Origin: an uncultured Xylophilus sp. | GTDB lineage: Bacteria; Pseudomonadota; Gammaproteobacteria; Burkholderiales; Burkholderiaceae_C | Reading direction: 5' to 3' | Assembly: GCA_913776965.1 (NCBI GenBank) | Contig: CAJYQL010000058.1 | Location: 1 to 45,202, forward strand | DNA: 45,202 bases | In this document: positions 1 to 8,307 of the stretch, in pieces | How the letters are laid out: each line of letters begins with the position of its first letter | How positions within the stretch are numbered: the stretch's first letter is position 1 | Notes under the pieces: generated by a model | The model's input: only the letters and a program-made list of their open reading frames with translations | Database searches by the model: none | What the model was told of the DNA's origin: nothing | Program-made: the position numbers and the translations under genes

Positions 1-185
1 CATGGGAACAGGCGGAATCGGCGGGGCAGGAATGGCGGCGCGCGGCAGCGGAGAAGTTCGCGGCGCGCCGAAGGCCGCATCGTCGCCGATCGGCCCGCCT
101 ACAGGGCAGGGCGCGGATCAGGGTTTACCAGCCTTCGGCGGTTTCGAAGACCGGCTTCCGGATTCGGTGATTGTGCGGGCGGTGC

Positions 186-222
186 GGCCGGCCCCACCAT
201 CCGCCGCTCGGAAGGGCCGGCC
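186..222. other. Inverted repeat in the gene-free left end
   Basis: No convincing gene is visible in bases 1-285; open frames there have no recognisable content. The one structure seen is an inverted repeat with 9-base arms, GGCCGGCCC at 186-194 and GGGCCGGCC at 214-222, separated by 19 bases. It lies about 60 bases before the start of the PrpD-family gene, so it could fold in that gene's leader or mark the end of an upstream transcript. In DNA this GC-rich, such arms also arise by chance. Confidence 0.3.
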
Positions 223-285
223 ACCGGCACCGTCCATCCCCACCGGCGCTGCCGTGACGGCACGCCCCGGAGACAAGGATTTGCT

Positions 286-1758
286 ATGGAAACTGTAGCT
301 GCCGACGCAGTTGCCACCTGCGCAGAAGACTCAAAAGCATCGGAAATCGGGTCGCCCACTGCCCGGCTGGCCGCCTTCGCCGCCGGCCTGCAGTTCGAGG
401 ACATTCCCGAGCCGGTGCTGCGTCGCACCGAGGACCTGCTGGTCGACTGGTTCGGCTCGGCCGTCGCCGGCCATGCGGCACGGCCGGTGGTGAGCATCGC
501 CCGGTTCGCGCTGGCGATGGGGCCGCTCGCCGGGCCGTGCGAGGTGATCGGCAGCACGGCGACCACCAGCCCGCTGGCCGCCGCGATGGCGAACGCCGCC
601 GCCTCGCACGTCGCCGAGCAGGACGACGTGCACAACGGCTCGGTGTTCCATCCGGCCACCGTCGTCTTCCCGCCGGCGCTGGCGGTGGCGCAGGCGATCG
701 GCGCCAGCGGCCGCGACCTGCTGGCGGCCTGCGTGGCGGGCTACGAAGTCGGCATCCGCGTCGGCGAATTCCTGGGCCGCTCGCACTACCGGGTGTTCCA
801 CACCACCGGCACGGCCGGCACACTGGCGGCCGCTGCCGCGGTCGGCCGGCTGCTGGGGCTGGATGCGGCGCGCATGCTGCACGCCTTCGGCTCGGCCGGC
901 ACCCAGTCGGCCGGGCTGTGGGAATTCCTGCGCAGCGGCGCCGACAGCAAGCAGCTGCACACCGCCCACGCGGCCGGCGCCGGCCTGACGGCGGCCTACC
1001 TGGCGCACGACGGCTTCACCGGCGCGGCCGACATCCTGGCCGGCCCGCAGGGCATGGCCGCCGGCATGTCGCGCGGCGACGCCGACCCGGCCCGGCTCGA
1101 CGATGGCCTGGGCACGCGCTGGGCGATCGCCGAGACCTCGTTCAAGTACCACGCCAGCTGCCGCCACACCCATCCCGCAGCCGATGCGCTGCTGCAGGCG
1201 ATGCAGGACCACGGCCTGCAGCCGCAGCAGATCGCGCAGGTGGTGACGCATGTGCACCAGGGGGCGATCGACGTACTCGGGCCGGTCACCGATCCGGCCA
1301 GCGTGCACCAGAGCAAGTTCTCGATGGGCACCGTGCTGGCGCTGGCGGCGCAGTTCGGCCACGCCGGGTTGGCCGAGTTCGACGCGCACTACCGCAGCGC
1401 CGCCACCCGCGCGCTGCGCGACCAGGTGACGATGGTGCTCGACCCGGAAGTCGACGGCGCCTATCCGCGCCGCTGGATCGGCAAGGTCACCGTCACCACG
1501 ACCGACGGCCGCACGCTGCACGGTCGCATCGACGAGCCCAAGGGCGACCCCGGCAACACGCTCAGCCGCGAGGAACTGGCCGCCAAGGCGCAGCGCCTGG
1601 CCGCGTATGCCGGCGGCGTGGCACCCGAGGCGATGCAGGCCGCGGTCGACCGGCTCTGGCAGGTGGCCGACTGGCCGGTGACCGGACGGCTGCTGGACCC
1701 CGCGCCGACGCCTGCGGCCGCCGCCGCAGTCGCATCAGTCAGTGCACCGGCCGCCTGA
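286..1758 (+). CDS. MmgE/PrpD family protein
   Basis: A 490-residue cytoplasmic protein of the MmgE/PrpD family, which includes 2-methylcitrate dehydratase and cis-aconitate decarboxylase. Family hallmarks are the helical N-terminal half with the AEQDDVHNGSVFHPA stretch (near residue 112) and the FKYHASCRHTHPAADALL stretch (near 285). The last 20 residues are a low-complexity Ala/Pro tail beyond the usual family end. The ATG at 286 is preceded by an AGGA Shine-Dalgarno sequence. No prpB, prpC or acnD lies nearby, so a methylcitrate-cycle role is not supported. The next gene is a Bug receptor, a pairing that suggests turnover of an imported di- or tricarboxylate. The substrate cannot be read from sequence. 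Confidence 0.85.
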   Translation: METVAADAVATCAEDSKASEIGSPTARLAAFAAGLQFEDIPEPVLRRTEDLLVDWFGSAVAGHAARPVVSIARFALAMGPLAGPCEVIGSTATTSPLAAAMANAAASHVAEQDDVHNGSVFHPATVVFPPALAVAQAIGASGRDLLAACVAGYEVGIRVGEFLGRSHYRVFHTTGTAGTLAAAAAVGRLLGLDAARMLHAFGSAGTQSAGLWEFLRSGADSKQLHTAHAAGAGLTAAYLAHDGFTGAADILAGPQGMAAGMSRGDADPARLDDGLGTRWAIAETSFKYHASCRHTHPAADALLQAMQDHGLQPQQIAQVVTHVHQGAIDVLGPVTDPASVHQSKFSMGTVLALAAQFGHAGLAEFDAHYRSAATRALRDQVTMVLDPEVDGAYPRRWIGKVTVTTTDGRTLHGRIDEPKGDPGNTLSREELAAKAQRLAAYAGGVAPEAMQAAVDRLWQVADWPVTGRLLDPAPTPAAAAAVASVSAPAA

Positions 1759-1965
1759 CCCGCCGCGCCGATGACCGCCCGCCCGCACCGTGGCGCGACG
1801 CCCCATCCTCCGGGAAACCCCGGCCGGGAAAGTCCTGCACCGCCGGCGCCCCTGTCCCGGCAGCATCGGGACCGGCGGCAGGGCCCACAGGCGCGCCGGC
1901 CACCGGTCCGCGCACCCGATCCGTGTTCCCTTCCCGCGTTCGATCCATACCCACAGGAGACCTGC

Positions 1966-3003
1966 ATGCCCACGCCCCACGACACCGTCCCCGTCGCCGC
2001 CATTGCCCCCCTCCGGCCGCTGCGCCGGCGCCTCGCCGCCGCCGCCTGCGCCGCGGCCGCGGCCCTGCTGCTGCCCGCCGCCGACGCGGTCGCGCAGGCC
2101 TGGCCCGACAAGCCGGTGACGGTGGTCGTGCCCTTCGCCGCCGGCGGGCCGACCGACGTGGTCGCGCGGCTGCTCGCGGTGCCGATGGGCCGCTCGCTCG
2201 GCCAGCCGGTCATCGTGGAGAACGCCGCCGGCGCCGGCGGCACCATCGCCGCCAACAAGGTCGCCCGGGCGCCCGCCACCGGCAACACCGTGTTCCTGCA
2301 CCACATGGGCATGGCCACCGCGCCGGCGCTGTACAAGAAGCTGACCTTCGACCCGCTGAAGGACTTCGAGTACATCGGCCAGGTGGTCGACGTGCCGATG
2401 ACCCTGCTCGGCCGCAAGGACCTCCCGGCCGGCAACCTGCAGGAACTGCTGGCCTACATCAAGCAGAACAAGGGCAAGGTGATGCTCGCCAATGCCGGCC
2501 TGGGCGCCGTGTCGCACCTGTGCGGCCTGCTGTTCCAGAGCAGCATCGGCGAGGAACTGACCACCGTGCCCTACAAGGGCACCGGCCCGGCGATGAGCGA
2601 CCTGCTCGGCGGCCAGGTGGACCTGCTGTGCGACCAGACCACCCAGACGGTGCCCTTCATCAAGGACGGCCGGCTCAAGGTGTTCGGCGTCACCGTGCCG
2701 CAACGCCTGGCTGCGCTGCCCGCGGTGCCCACCCTCGACGAGCAGGGCCTGAAGGGCTTCGAGGTCAAGGTCTGGCACGGCCTGTACGCCCCCAAGGGCA
2801 CGCCGGCCGAGGCGCAGAAGAAGTTGAACGAGGCGCTGCGCGCGGCGCTGCAGGACCCGGTGGTCAAGCAGCGGCTGGCCGAGCTGAGCTCCGACATCCC
2901 GCCGATGAGCAAGGTCACGCCCGAAGGCCTGAAGACCCATCTGGAATCCGAGATCGCCAAGTGGGGCCCGGTCATCCGCAAGGCGGGCGTGTACGCCGAC
3001 TGA
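1966..3003 (+). CDS. Bug/TctC-family periplasmic solute receptor
   Basis: A 345-residue exported substrate-binding protein of the tripartite tricarboxylate transporter (Bug) family, normally a periplasmic binder of carboxylates. The start at ATG 1966 is set by an AGGAG sequence seven bases upstream. It gives an unusually long basic leader (about 30 residues including LRRRLAAAACAAAAALLL) before a probable cleavage after AVAQA. The mature protein opens with WPDKPVTVVVPFAAGGPTD, and the second ligand loop reads VENAAGAGG. It follows the PrpD-family gene by 207 bases in which I see no gene, and precedes a LysR gene by 59 bases. Membrane partners are absent. The ligand is unknown. Confidence 0.9.
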   Translation: MPTPHDTVPVAAIAPLRPLRRRLAAAACAAAAALLLPAADAVAQAWPDKPVTVVVPFAAGGPTDVVARLLAVPMGRSLGQPVIVENAAGAGGTIAANKVARAPATGNTVFLHHMGMATAPALYKKLTFDPLKDFEYIGQVVDVPMTLLGRKDLPAGNLQELLAYIKQNKGKVMLANAGLGAVSHLCGLLFQSSIGEELTTVPYKGTGPAMSDLLGGQVDLLCDQTTQTVPFIKDGRLKVFGVTVPQRLAALPAVPTLDEQGLKGFEVKVWHGLYAPKGTPAEAQKKLNEALRAALQDPVVKQRLAELSSDIPPMSKVTPEGLKTHLESEIAKWGPVIRKAGVYAD

Positions 3004-3062
3004 CCCGGGCCCTGCCGCAAACCCCCATGCGCCCGGGCCACCAGCGGCCCTAGCATCGGCGC

Positions 3063-4055
3063 ATGGTCCTTCCTTCCCCGCACGACGGCGCTGCCCCGGC
3101 GGCATCGCCCGCTGCCGCGTCCGTGCCGGCGCCCTCCGCCCTGCACTCCCTCGCCGACGACATCAGCCTGCGCAGGCTCGAGGTGCTGCTCGCCTTCATG
3201 GAGACGGGCAGCCTGGCCCGCGCCGCCGAGCGGCTGGGCACCAGCGCGGTCAGCGTGCACCGCGCGCTGCATGCGCTGGAGGAGGGCGCGCGCTGCGCGC
3301 TGTTCCGCCACCAGGGCCGCAACCTGATCCCGACCGCGGCCGCGCAGGTGCTGGCCGATGTCGCGCGCGACGTGCAGCGCACCCTGGCCGACGGCATCCG
3401 CGCCACCCGCGCCGCGGCCGGCTACGCGGACGGCCGGGTGACGCTCGGCGCGCTGTATTCGCTCACCATCCAGACGGTGCCCGAGGTCATCGTCGCGCTG
3501 CGCCAGCGCCGGCCGGGCCTGCAGGCCGAGCTGGTGCTGGGCAGCAATGCCGAGCTGCTGGAGAAGCTGCACCAGGGCACGCTCGACGCGACGCTGATGG
3601 CGGTGCCCGAGTCCGAGCCCGGCATCGTCTCGATCGACCTGATGGAGGACGACATGTTCTTCGCCGCGCCGCCCGGCTCGCCCTATGCGGCACTGGCGCA
3701 GATCGACCTGCGCAGCTGCGCGCACGAGCGCTTCGTCTCGCTGGGCGAGGGCTACGCCACGCAGCGCGGTTTCGCCGACGCCTTCGCCGTCGCCGGCGTG
3801 GTACCCGAGATCGCGATGCGGGTCGGCGACATCTTCTCGCTCGCCAACCTGGTGAGCGGCGGCGTCGGCTACAGCTTGCTGCCCGGCCGGGTGCGCAGCA
3901 TCTTCCAGCACAAGGTGCAGTTCATCCCGCTGCAGGCCGACTACCGGGCGCGCCAGCGCATCGGCCTGTCGTTCCTGCGGGCACGCGAGCGCGACCCGGA
4001 CCTGCTGGCGCTGGCCTCGGTGTGCCGGCTGGTGGTAAAGGCGGCGGCGCGCTAG
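3063..4055 (+). CDS. mdcR: LysR-type regulator, MdcR-like (malonate utilisation)
   Basis: A 330-residue LysR-type regulator with about 30 low-complexity residues before the helix-turn-helix (ISLRRLEVLLAFMETGSLAR to near residue 90) and a ligand domain after it. The HTH segment SVHRALHALEEGARCALF, the LYSLTIQTVP stretch and the C-terminal ARERDPDLLALASVCR match, from memory, the MdcR-type regulators of Pseudomonas malonate decarboxylase operons. That makes it the leading candidate to act on the paired mdc promoters 7.9 kb downstream. This assignment rests on recalled similarity, not a search. There is no Shine-Dalgarno sequence; a TAGCAT box ends six bases before the ATG, which suggests a leaderless message. 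It is convergent with the next LysR gene, with a 15-base gap. Confidence 0.8.
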   Translation: MVLPSPHDGAAPAASPAAASVPAPSALHSLADDISLRRLEVLLAFMETGSLARAAERLGTSAVSVHRALHALEEGARCALFRHQGRNLIPTAAAQVLADVARDVQRTLADGIRATRAAAGYADGRVTLGALYSLTIQTVPEVIVALRQRRPGLQAELVLGSNAELLEKLHQGTLDATLMAVPESEPGIVSIDLMEDDMFFAAPPGSPYAALAQIDLRSCAHERFVSLGEGYATQRGFADAFAVAGVVPEIAMRVGDIFSLANLVSGGVGYSLLPGRVRSIFQHKVQFIPLQADYRARQRIGLSFLRARERDPDLLALASVCRLVVKAAAR

Positions 4056-4070
4056 GAAGCGCGCCGGTGG

Positions 4071-5018
4071 TCAGGCCGTCGCCTTGCGGCGCCTGCGGGC
4101 AGCCGGTGCACGCACGTTCTGGTTGGCCCGCAGCGAGAAGTCGCACAACTCCGCCGCCAGGTCGGCGACGCGCGCCAGCGCCGGGTTGAAGCCGTCGCTA
4201 CGGTAGACCGCGCCATACACCATCGGTGGCGGCATCGGGTCGCTGCGCACGATGCGCAGCCGGCCCGCGTCGATGTCGTCGCGCACGTAGTCGAGGGCCA
4301 GCTGGCTGATGCCGAGGCCGCCGATCGTCAGTTCGCGCAGCACCGTGGTGCTGTTGGTGGCGAACACCTGGTTGAAGCGGAAGCCGTGTTCGGCGCGCCA
4401 GGCGGCATAGAAGCGGTTCTTGGCCGCGCCGGTCGATTGCTCCAGCATCGGGTATGCCGCGAACTCGTGCGGCTTCAACGCCCGCCGCGGCAGCTTCAGT
4501 TTGGGGCTGGCCACCCACAGGTCTTCCACCTGCCCGACCCTCACCGTCGTGTAGCCCTTGCCCCAGAAGGTGCCGGGCATGATCGCCAGGTCGAGCCGGT
4601 TCGCCTCCAGTCCGTCGAACAGCTTGAGGCCCGCGTCCACCACCGGTTCCAGCATCAGCCCGGGATGGTCGCGCTGCATCCGCTGCACGAAGTGGGTGAG
4701 CCAGGTCAGCGCGATCAGTTCGGTCACGCCGATGCGCAGGCTGCCGCGCAGCGTGCGGTCGGTGCCGATCTCCTGCTGGATGCGGGCCAGCAGCCGCTGC
4801 GATTCTTCCGCCATCGGCATCAGCTGGCGTCCGGCGTGGGTCAGCTCCAGCCCGCGCGGCGTGCGGTGCAGGAGCGGCGTGCCGCAGGCGCTCTCGACCT
4901 CGGCGACCCGCTTCGACATGGCCGACTGCGTGGTGTGGAGCAGCACCGCGGCCGCACTGAAGCTGCCCGACTTCGCACTGAAGAAAAACGCCTCGAGCTG
5001 CTTGAAGGTGATGTTCAT
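4071..5018 (-). CDS. LysR-type transcriptional regulator
   Basis: A 315-residue LysR-type regulator. The start chosen is ATG at 5018 (MNITFKQLEAFFFSAKSGSF), because a GGAG sequence lies five bases upstream and the family usually begins just before this helix. An in-frame ATG eight codons earlier has no such signal. The HTH covers residues 1-60 (TTQSAMSKRVAEVE as recognition region), followed by a substrate domain starting near GSLRIGVTEL. The tail is strongly basic (ARRRRK). It is divergent from the aminotransferase gene 125 bases away, the classic LysR arrangement, so it probably controls the aminotransferase-Bug transcript. The inducer is unknown. Confidence 0.88.
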   Translation of the reverse strand: MNITFKQLEAFFFSAKSGSFSAAAVLLHTTQSAMSKRVAEVESACGTPLLHRTPRGLELTHAGRQLMPMAEESQRLLARIQQEIGTDRTLRGSLRIGVTELIALTWLTHFVQRMQRDHPGLMLEPVVDAGLKLFDGLEANRLDLAIMPGTFWGKGYTTVRVGQVEDLWVASPKLKLPRRALKPHEFAAYPMLEQSTGAAKNRFYAAWRAEHGFRFNQVFATNSTTVLRELTIGGLGISQLALDYVRDDIDAGRLRIVRSDPMPPPMVYGAVYRSDGFNPALARVADLAAELCDFSLRANQNVRAPAARRRRKATA

Positions 5019-5087
5019 ACGGACTCCGGAGGCACGAAGCATGCCGGGCAGGAAGAAATGGAATACCGCGCTCTGCCAATGATTCGT

Positions 5088-5116
5088 TTGTGCGGCGCAG
5101 CAGCGCTCTCGATACT
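5088..5116 (+). promoter_or_regulatory. Possible promoter for the aminotransferase-Bug operon
   Basis: In the 125-base gap between the divergent LysR and aminotransferase genes, TTGTGC (5088-5093) and GATACT (5111-5116) are separated by 17 bases and would start transcription about 20 bases before the ATG at 5144. The -35 match is weak. I could not pick a clear LysR box in the gap. Confidence 0.3.
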
Positions 5117-5143
5117 GGCCGTTCCCTGTACCGACCGCTTGCC

Positions 5144-6349
5144 ATGATCGCTCTCGCGCCCCGTCTGAACCGCATCAAACCCTCTCCCAGTTCCATGGCC
5201 GGCCAGCGTGCCCGGGCCCTGCGCGCCGAGGGTCGCGACATCCTCGCCCTGACCACCGGCGAGCCGGATTTCGACACCCCCGCCCACATCCAGGAGGCTG
5301 CGACCCGGGCCATGGCCGCGGGCCAGACCCGCTACACCGACGTGGGCGGCACCGCCGCGCTGCGCGAGGCCGTGGCCCACAAGTTCCGCACCGAGAACGG
5401 GCTGGACTACCGCACCGACGAGATCATCGTCGGCACCGGTGCCAAGCAGGTGATCTTTAACGCGATCATGTGCACCGTGGATGCGGGCGACGAGGTGGTC
5501 GTGCCCGCGCCCTACTGGGTGTCGTATCCCGACGTGGTGCTGCTCGCCGGCGGCACGCCGGTGTTCGTCGACTGCCCCGAAGCCGCGGGATTCAAGCTGC
5601 AGCCGGAAGACCTGGAACGTGTCCTCACGCCGCGCACCCGCTGGCTGGTGCTGAACTCGCCGAACAACCCGAGCGGCGCCACCTACACCGCCGACGAATT
5701 GCGGGCGCTGGCCGCGGTGCTCGAGCGTCACCCGCAGGTCTGGGTGCTGACCGACGACATCTACGAGCACCTGATCTACACCGACGGCGGCTACGCCACC
5801 ATGGCGCAGGCAGCGCCGCAGATGAAGGACCGCACCCTCACGATCAACGGCGTGTCCAAGGCCTATGCGATGACCGGCTGGCGGATCGGCTACGGTGCAG
5901 CGCCGGCGGGACTGGCGAAGGCGATGGTCAAGCTGCAGTCGCAGAGCACCTCCGGCCCGAACGCGATCGCGCAGGCTGCGGCAGTGGCGGCGCTGACCGG
6001 ACCGCAGGACTTCGTGGCGCACAGCCGCGAGGTGTTCCGCCAGCGGCGCGACACGGTGGCTGCGGCGCTGCAGACGATCGACGGCATCGACTGCACCCGC
6101 CCCGACGGCGCCTTCTACCTGTTCCCCTCGTGCAGCGCGCTGTTCGGCCTGCGGACGCCGTCCGGCAAGGTCATCGCCTCGAGCGACGACTGGATCATGC
6201 ACCTGCTCGACAGCGAGAACGTCGCGGCACTGCAGGGCAGCGCGTACGGCGTGCCCACGCATTTCCGCATCTCGTTCGCTGCCGGCCTGGACGTGCTGGA
6301 AGAGGGCTGCGCGCGCATCGCCCGCGCCCGCGCCGTGCTCTCCGCCTGA
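5144..6349 (+). CDS. Class I/II PLP-dependent aminotransferase
   Basis: A 401-residue cytoplasmic aminotransferase of the aspartate aminotransferase I fold (AspC/AatA-like bacterial subgroup). Visible motifs are SPNNPSG at residues 172-178, the cofactor-binding DDIYEH from residue 204, the Schiff-base lysine K239 within SKAYAMTGWRIGY, and the C-terminal substrate-carboxylate arginine in THFRISF. ATG 5144 is preferred over an in-frame codon 18 residues upstream, because the family usually begins with a short leader before the LNRIKPSPS segment. The amino donor cannot be assigned; aspartate or another dicarboxylic amino acid is the family default. It is followed after 58 bases by a Bug receptor and is divergent from a LysR regulator. 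Confidence 0.88.
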   Translation: MIALAPRLNRIKPSPSSMAGQRARALRAEGRDILALTTGEPDFDTPAHIQEAATRAMAAGQTRYTDVGGTAALREAVAHKFRTENGLDYRTDEIIVGTGAKQVIFNAIMCTVDAGDEVVVPAPYWVSYPDVVLLAGGTPVFVDCPEAAGFKLQPEDLERVLTPRTRWLVLNSPNNPSGATYTADELRALAAVLERHPQVWVLTDDIYEHLIYTDGGYATMAQAAPQMKDRTLTINGVSKAYAMTGWRIGYGAAPAGLAKAMVKLQSQSTSGPNAIAQAAAVAALTGPQDFVAHSREVFRQRRDTVAAALQTIDGIDCTRPDGAFYLFPSCSALFGLRTPSGKVIASSDDWIMHLLDSENVAALQGSAYGVPTHFRISFAAGLDVLEEGCARIARARAVLSA

Positions 6350-6407
6350 TCGCCGGCCCCAATCGCCCCCGTTTCCTTTTTCTTGCAACCACCCTGGAAC
6401 CACGGCC

Positions 6408-7394
6408 ATGTCCTTCCGCCTGCATCCCCGCCTGCTCACCGTGATCGCCGCCGCCACCGCCGCACTATGGGGCGCCGCCGCCCCTGCGGCCGATGCGTTT
6501 CCCACCAAGCCGGTGCGGATCATCGTCGGCTTTTCGCCCGGAGGCTCCAACGACATCGTGGCGCGCCTGATTGCGCCCAAGCTGGCCGAAGGGCTGGGCC
6601 AGTCCGTCGTGGTGGACAACCGGCCCGGTGCGGGCGGCAACATCGCCGCGTCGGCGGTGCTGGCGGCGCCGCCGGACGGCCACACCCTGCTGATGTGCAC
6701 CACCGGCACGCTGTCGATCCAGCCGTTCCTGGTGAAGTCGATGCCGTTCGACCCCGAGAAGGATCTGCTGCCGGTCACGCAGATCGCCAATGCGCCGTAC
6801 CTGCTGCTGGTCAACGCCGGACTGCCGGTGAAGAACGTGCAGGAGCTCGTCGCCTATGCGAAGAAGCGGCCGGGCGAGCTCAACTTCGCCTCGTCCGGCA
6901 ACGGCACCGGCGGCCACCTGGCCGGCGAGATGCTGAAGTCGAAGGCCGGTCTCGACATGGTGCATGTCGCCTACAAGGGCACCGGCACCGCGATGGCCGA
7001 CGTGTTGTCGGGCCAGGTTTCGTTGATCTTCGACCAGCCGGTGAGTTCCCTGCCGAACGTGCGCGGCGGCAAGCTGCGCGCCCTGGCCGTCGCCAGCCCG
7101 CGCCGCCTGCCGGGCCTGCCCGACGTGCCGACCGTGTCCGAATCGGGCGTGCCCGGATTCGATCCGGTCACCTGGACCGGCCTGTGCGCCGCCAAGGGCA
7201 CGCCGCCCGCGACCATCGAGCGGGTCCAGCGCGAAGTGGTCAAGGTCATCGCGATGCCCGAGATCGCCCAGCGGCTGGTGCAGGACGGCCTGGAGCCGGT
7301 GGGCAGCACACCTGCGCAGTTCCGCGATTTCCTGGCCGCGGACAAGAAGAAGTGGGGCACCGTGATCCGGGACGCGAAGGTCACCCTGGAATAG
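6408..7394 (+). CDS. Bug/TctC-family periplasmic solute receptor
   Basis: A 328-residue exported receptor of the tripartite tricarboxylate transporter family. A short signal peptide (residues 1-27, ending near APAADA) precedes FPTKPVRIIVGFSPGGSND, whose PGGxxD loop is a ligand-contacting element of Bug proteins. The second loop is the canonical VDNRPGAGG. It lies 58 bases after the aminotransferase gene on the same strand and is probably co-transcribed with it, so its ligand may be the amino or keto acid handled there. That is inference only. No TctA or TctB gene is present. Confidence 0.92.
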   Translation: MSFRLHPRLLTVIAAATAALWGAAAPAADAFPTKPVRIIVGFSPGGSNDIVARLIAPKLAEGLGQSVVVDNRPGAGGNIAASAVLAAPPDGHTLLMCTTGTLSIQPFLVKSMPFDPEKDLLPVTQIANAPYLLLVNAGLPVKNVQELVAYAKKRPGELNFASSGNGTGGHLAGEMLKSKAGLDMVHVAYKGTGTAMADVLSGQVSLIFDQPVSSLPNVRGGKLRALAVASPRRLPGLPDVPTVSESGVPGFDPVTWTGLCAAKGTPPATIERVQREVVKVIAMPEIAQRLVQDGLEPVGSTPAQFRDFLAADKKKWGTVIRDAKVTLE

Positions 7395-7434
7395 TGCGGG
7401 GGAGGCGGCCGGGTCGGCACCCTATGCTCCGGGC

Positions 7435-7857
7435 ATGCTCCGCCAGCACCACACCACCCTGACCGTCCGCACCCCGGGCCGCGGCCTGGTCGAGATCACC
7501 CGGGCCCTGCAGGGATGGTTGGCGGGCACTGCCGTCGCCGACGGCCTGCTCACCGTCTTCGTGCGCCACACGTCGGCCAGCCTGCTGATCCAGGAGAACG
7601 CCGATCCCGACGTGCGCGGCGACCTCGACCGCTTCTTCGCGCGGCTGGTGCCGGACGGCGACCGGCTGTTCCGACACCAGGACGAGGGTCCGGACGACAT
7701 GCCCGCCCATGTGCGGGCGGCGCTCACCGCGGTGCAGCTGTCGATTCCGGTCCGGGACGGGCGGGTGGTGCTCGGCACCTGGCAGGGCGTCTACCTGTGG
7801 GAGCACCGCACGCAGGCCCACCGCCGCGAGGTGGCGCTGCAGCTGATCGGCGCCTGA
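7435..7857 (+). CDS. YjbQ/UPF0047 family protein
   Basis: A 140-residue single-domain protein of the YjbQ (UPF0047) family, close to the usual family length. The conserved motifs are all present: FVRHTSASLLIQENAD around H45, HQDEGPDDMPAHV with H81 and H92, and the closing GTWQGVYLWEHR. The conserved histidines form the putative metal site. Members have been reported to show low thiamine-phosphate synthase activity, but the true physiological role is unsettled. It starts 40 bases after the Bug gene. No Shine-Dalgarno sequence is seen; a TATGCT box ends six bases before the ATG, so a separate leaderless transcript is possible. It is followed by a perfect palindrome and a convergent gene. Confidence 0.9.
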   Translation: MLRQHHTTLTVRTPGRGLVEITRALQGWLAGTAVADGLLTVFVRHTSASLLIQENADPDVRGDLDRFFARLVPDGDRLFRHQDEGPDDMPAHVRAALTAVQLSIPVRDGRVVLGTWQGVYLWEHRTQAHRREVALQLIGA

Positions 7858-7873
7858 CCGGCGGCGCCGCCGG
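7858..7873. terminator. Perfect 16-base palindrome between convergent genes
   Basis: CCGGCGGCGCCGCCGG follows the YjbQ stop codon directly and lies six bases before the stop of the convergent exported-protein gene. It can form a strong stem on either strand, but there is no T-run, so it is a terminator candidate only by position. Confidence 0.45.
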
Positions 7874-7879
7874 CGGGCG

Positions 7880-8254
7880 TCAGTCGGGCACCACCAGCGT
7901 CTGTCCGCGCTCGGTCGGGCGGTAGGCGAACCGGCCGGTCGCCACGGTCTTGTCGCCGATGCGGGCCGTCCAGGTGTAGTCGCCGGTGCGCGTGCCGGCG
8001 TTGCCGAAGTCGCCCGGGTAGTGGACGGTGCCGGCCCGCTCGCCGCCCATCAGCGGCTGCGCGACAGCGGTGGTGGTCTGCCCGCCCGGCATCGCCACCG
8101 TGAACGCGACCGGCGGCTGCCGTACGGCGGTCTTGTCGCTAACGCTGAGCGCGACCGACGGGCGTGCGGACACCAGCGGTGTCTGGGCCACGACCGGCAG
8201 GGCGGTGCCGAGCACGAGGGTTCCGGCAAGGACGGCGATAGAGGACAGGCGCAT
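7880..8254 (-). CDS. Small exported protein of unknown function
   Basis: A 124-residue protein with a clear signal peptide (MRLSSIAVLAGTLVLGTALP, cleavage expected after VVAQ near residue 24) and a mature part of about 100 residues. The mature part looks beta-rich (GDYTWTARIGDKTVATGRFAYRP), resembling a small Ig-like or copper-resistance-type sandwich, but I do not recognise a family. ATG 8254 is chosen because AGGAG lies seven bases upstream and the signal peptide begins there. The neighbour upstream on the same strand is also an exported protein (a lipoprotein), suggesting a small envelope-related pair. Confidence 0.65.
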   Translation of the reverse strand: MRLSSIAVLAGTLVLGTALPVVAQTPLVSARPSVALSVSDKTAVRQPPVAFTVAMPGGQTTTAVAQPLMGGERAGTVHYPGDFGNAGTRTGDYTWTARIGDKTVATGRFAYRPTERGQTLVVPD

Positions 8255-8307
8255 CGGACAACTCCTGGTGGTGGTGATCGGGCCGGCGGTAGCAACGGTG
8301 CAGCGTG

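Noticed and set aside
186-222. Left-end inverted repeat considered as an attachment site or mobile-element border
   Set aside because: No integrase, transposase or matching copy elsewhere in the window; a leader or terminator hairpin, or chance, is simpler.
2-298. 98-codon open frame at the left end overlapping the PrpD start
   Set aside because: Gly/Pro/Ala-rich composition typical of non-coding frames in GC-rich DNA, no recognisable motif, and it overlaps the well-supported PrpD start and its ribosome-binding sequence.
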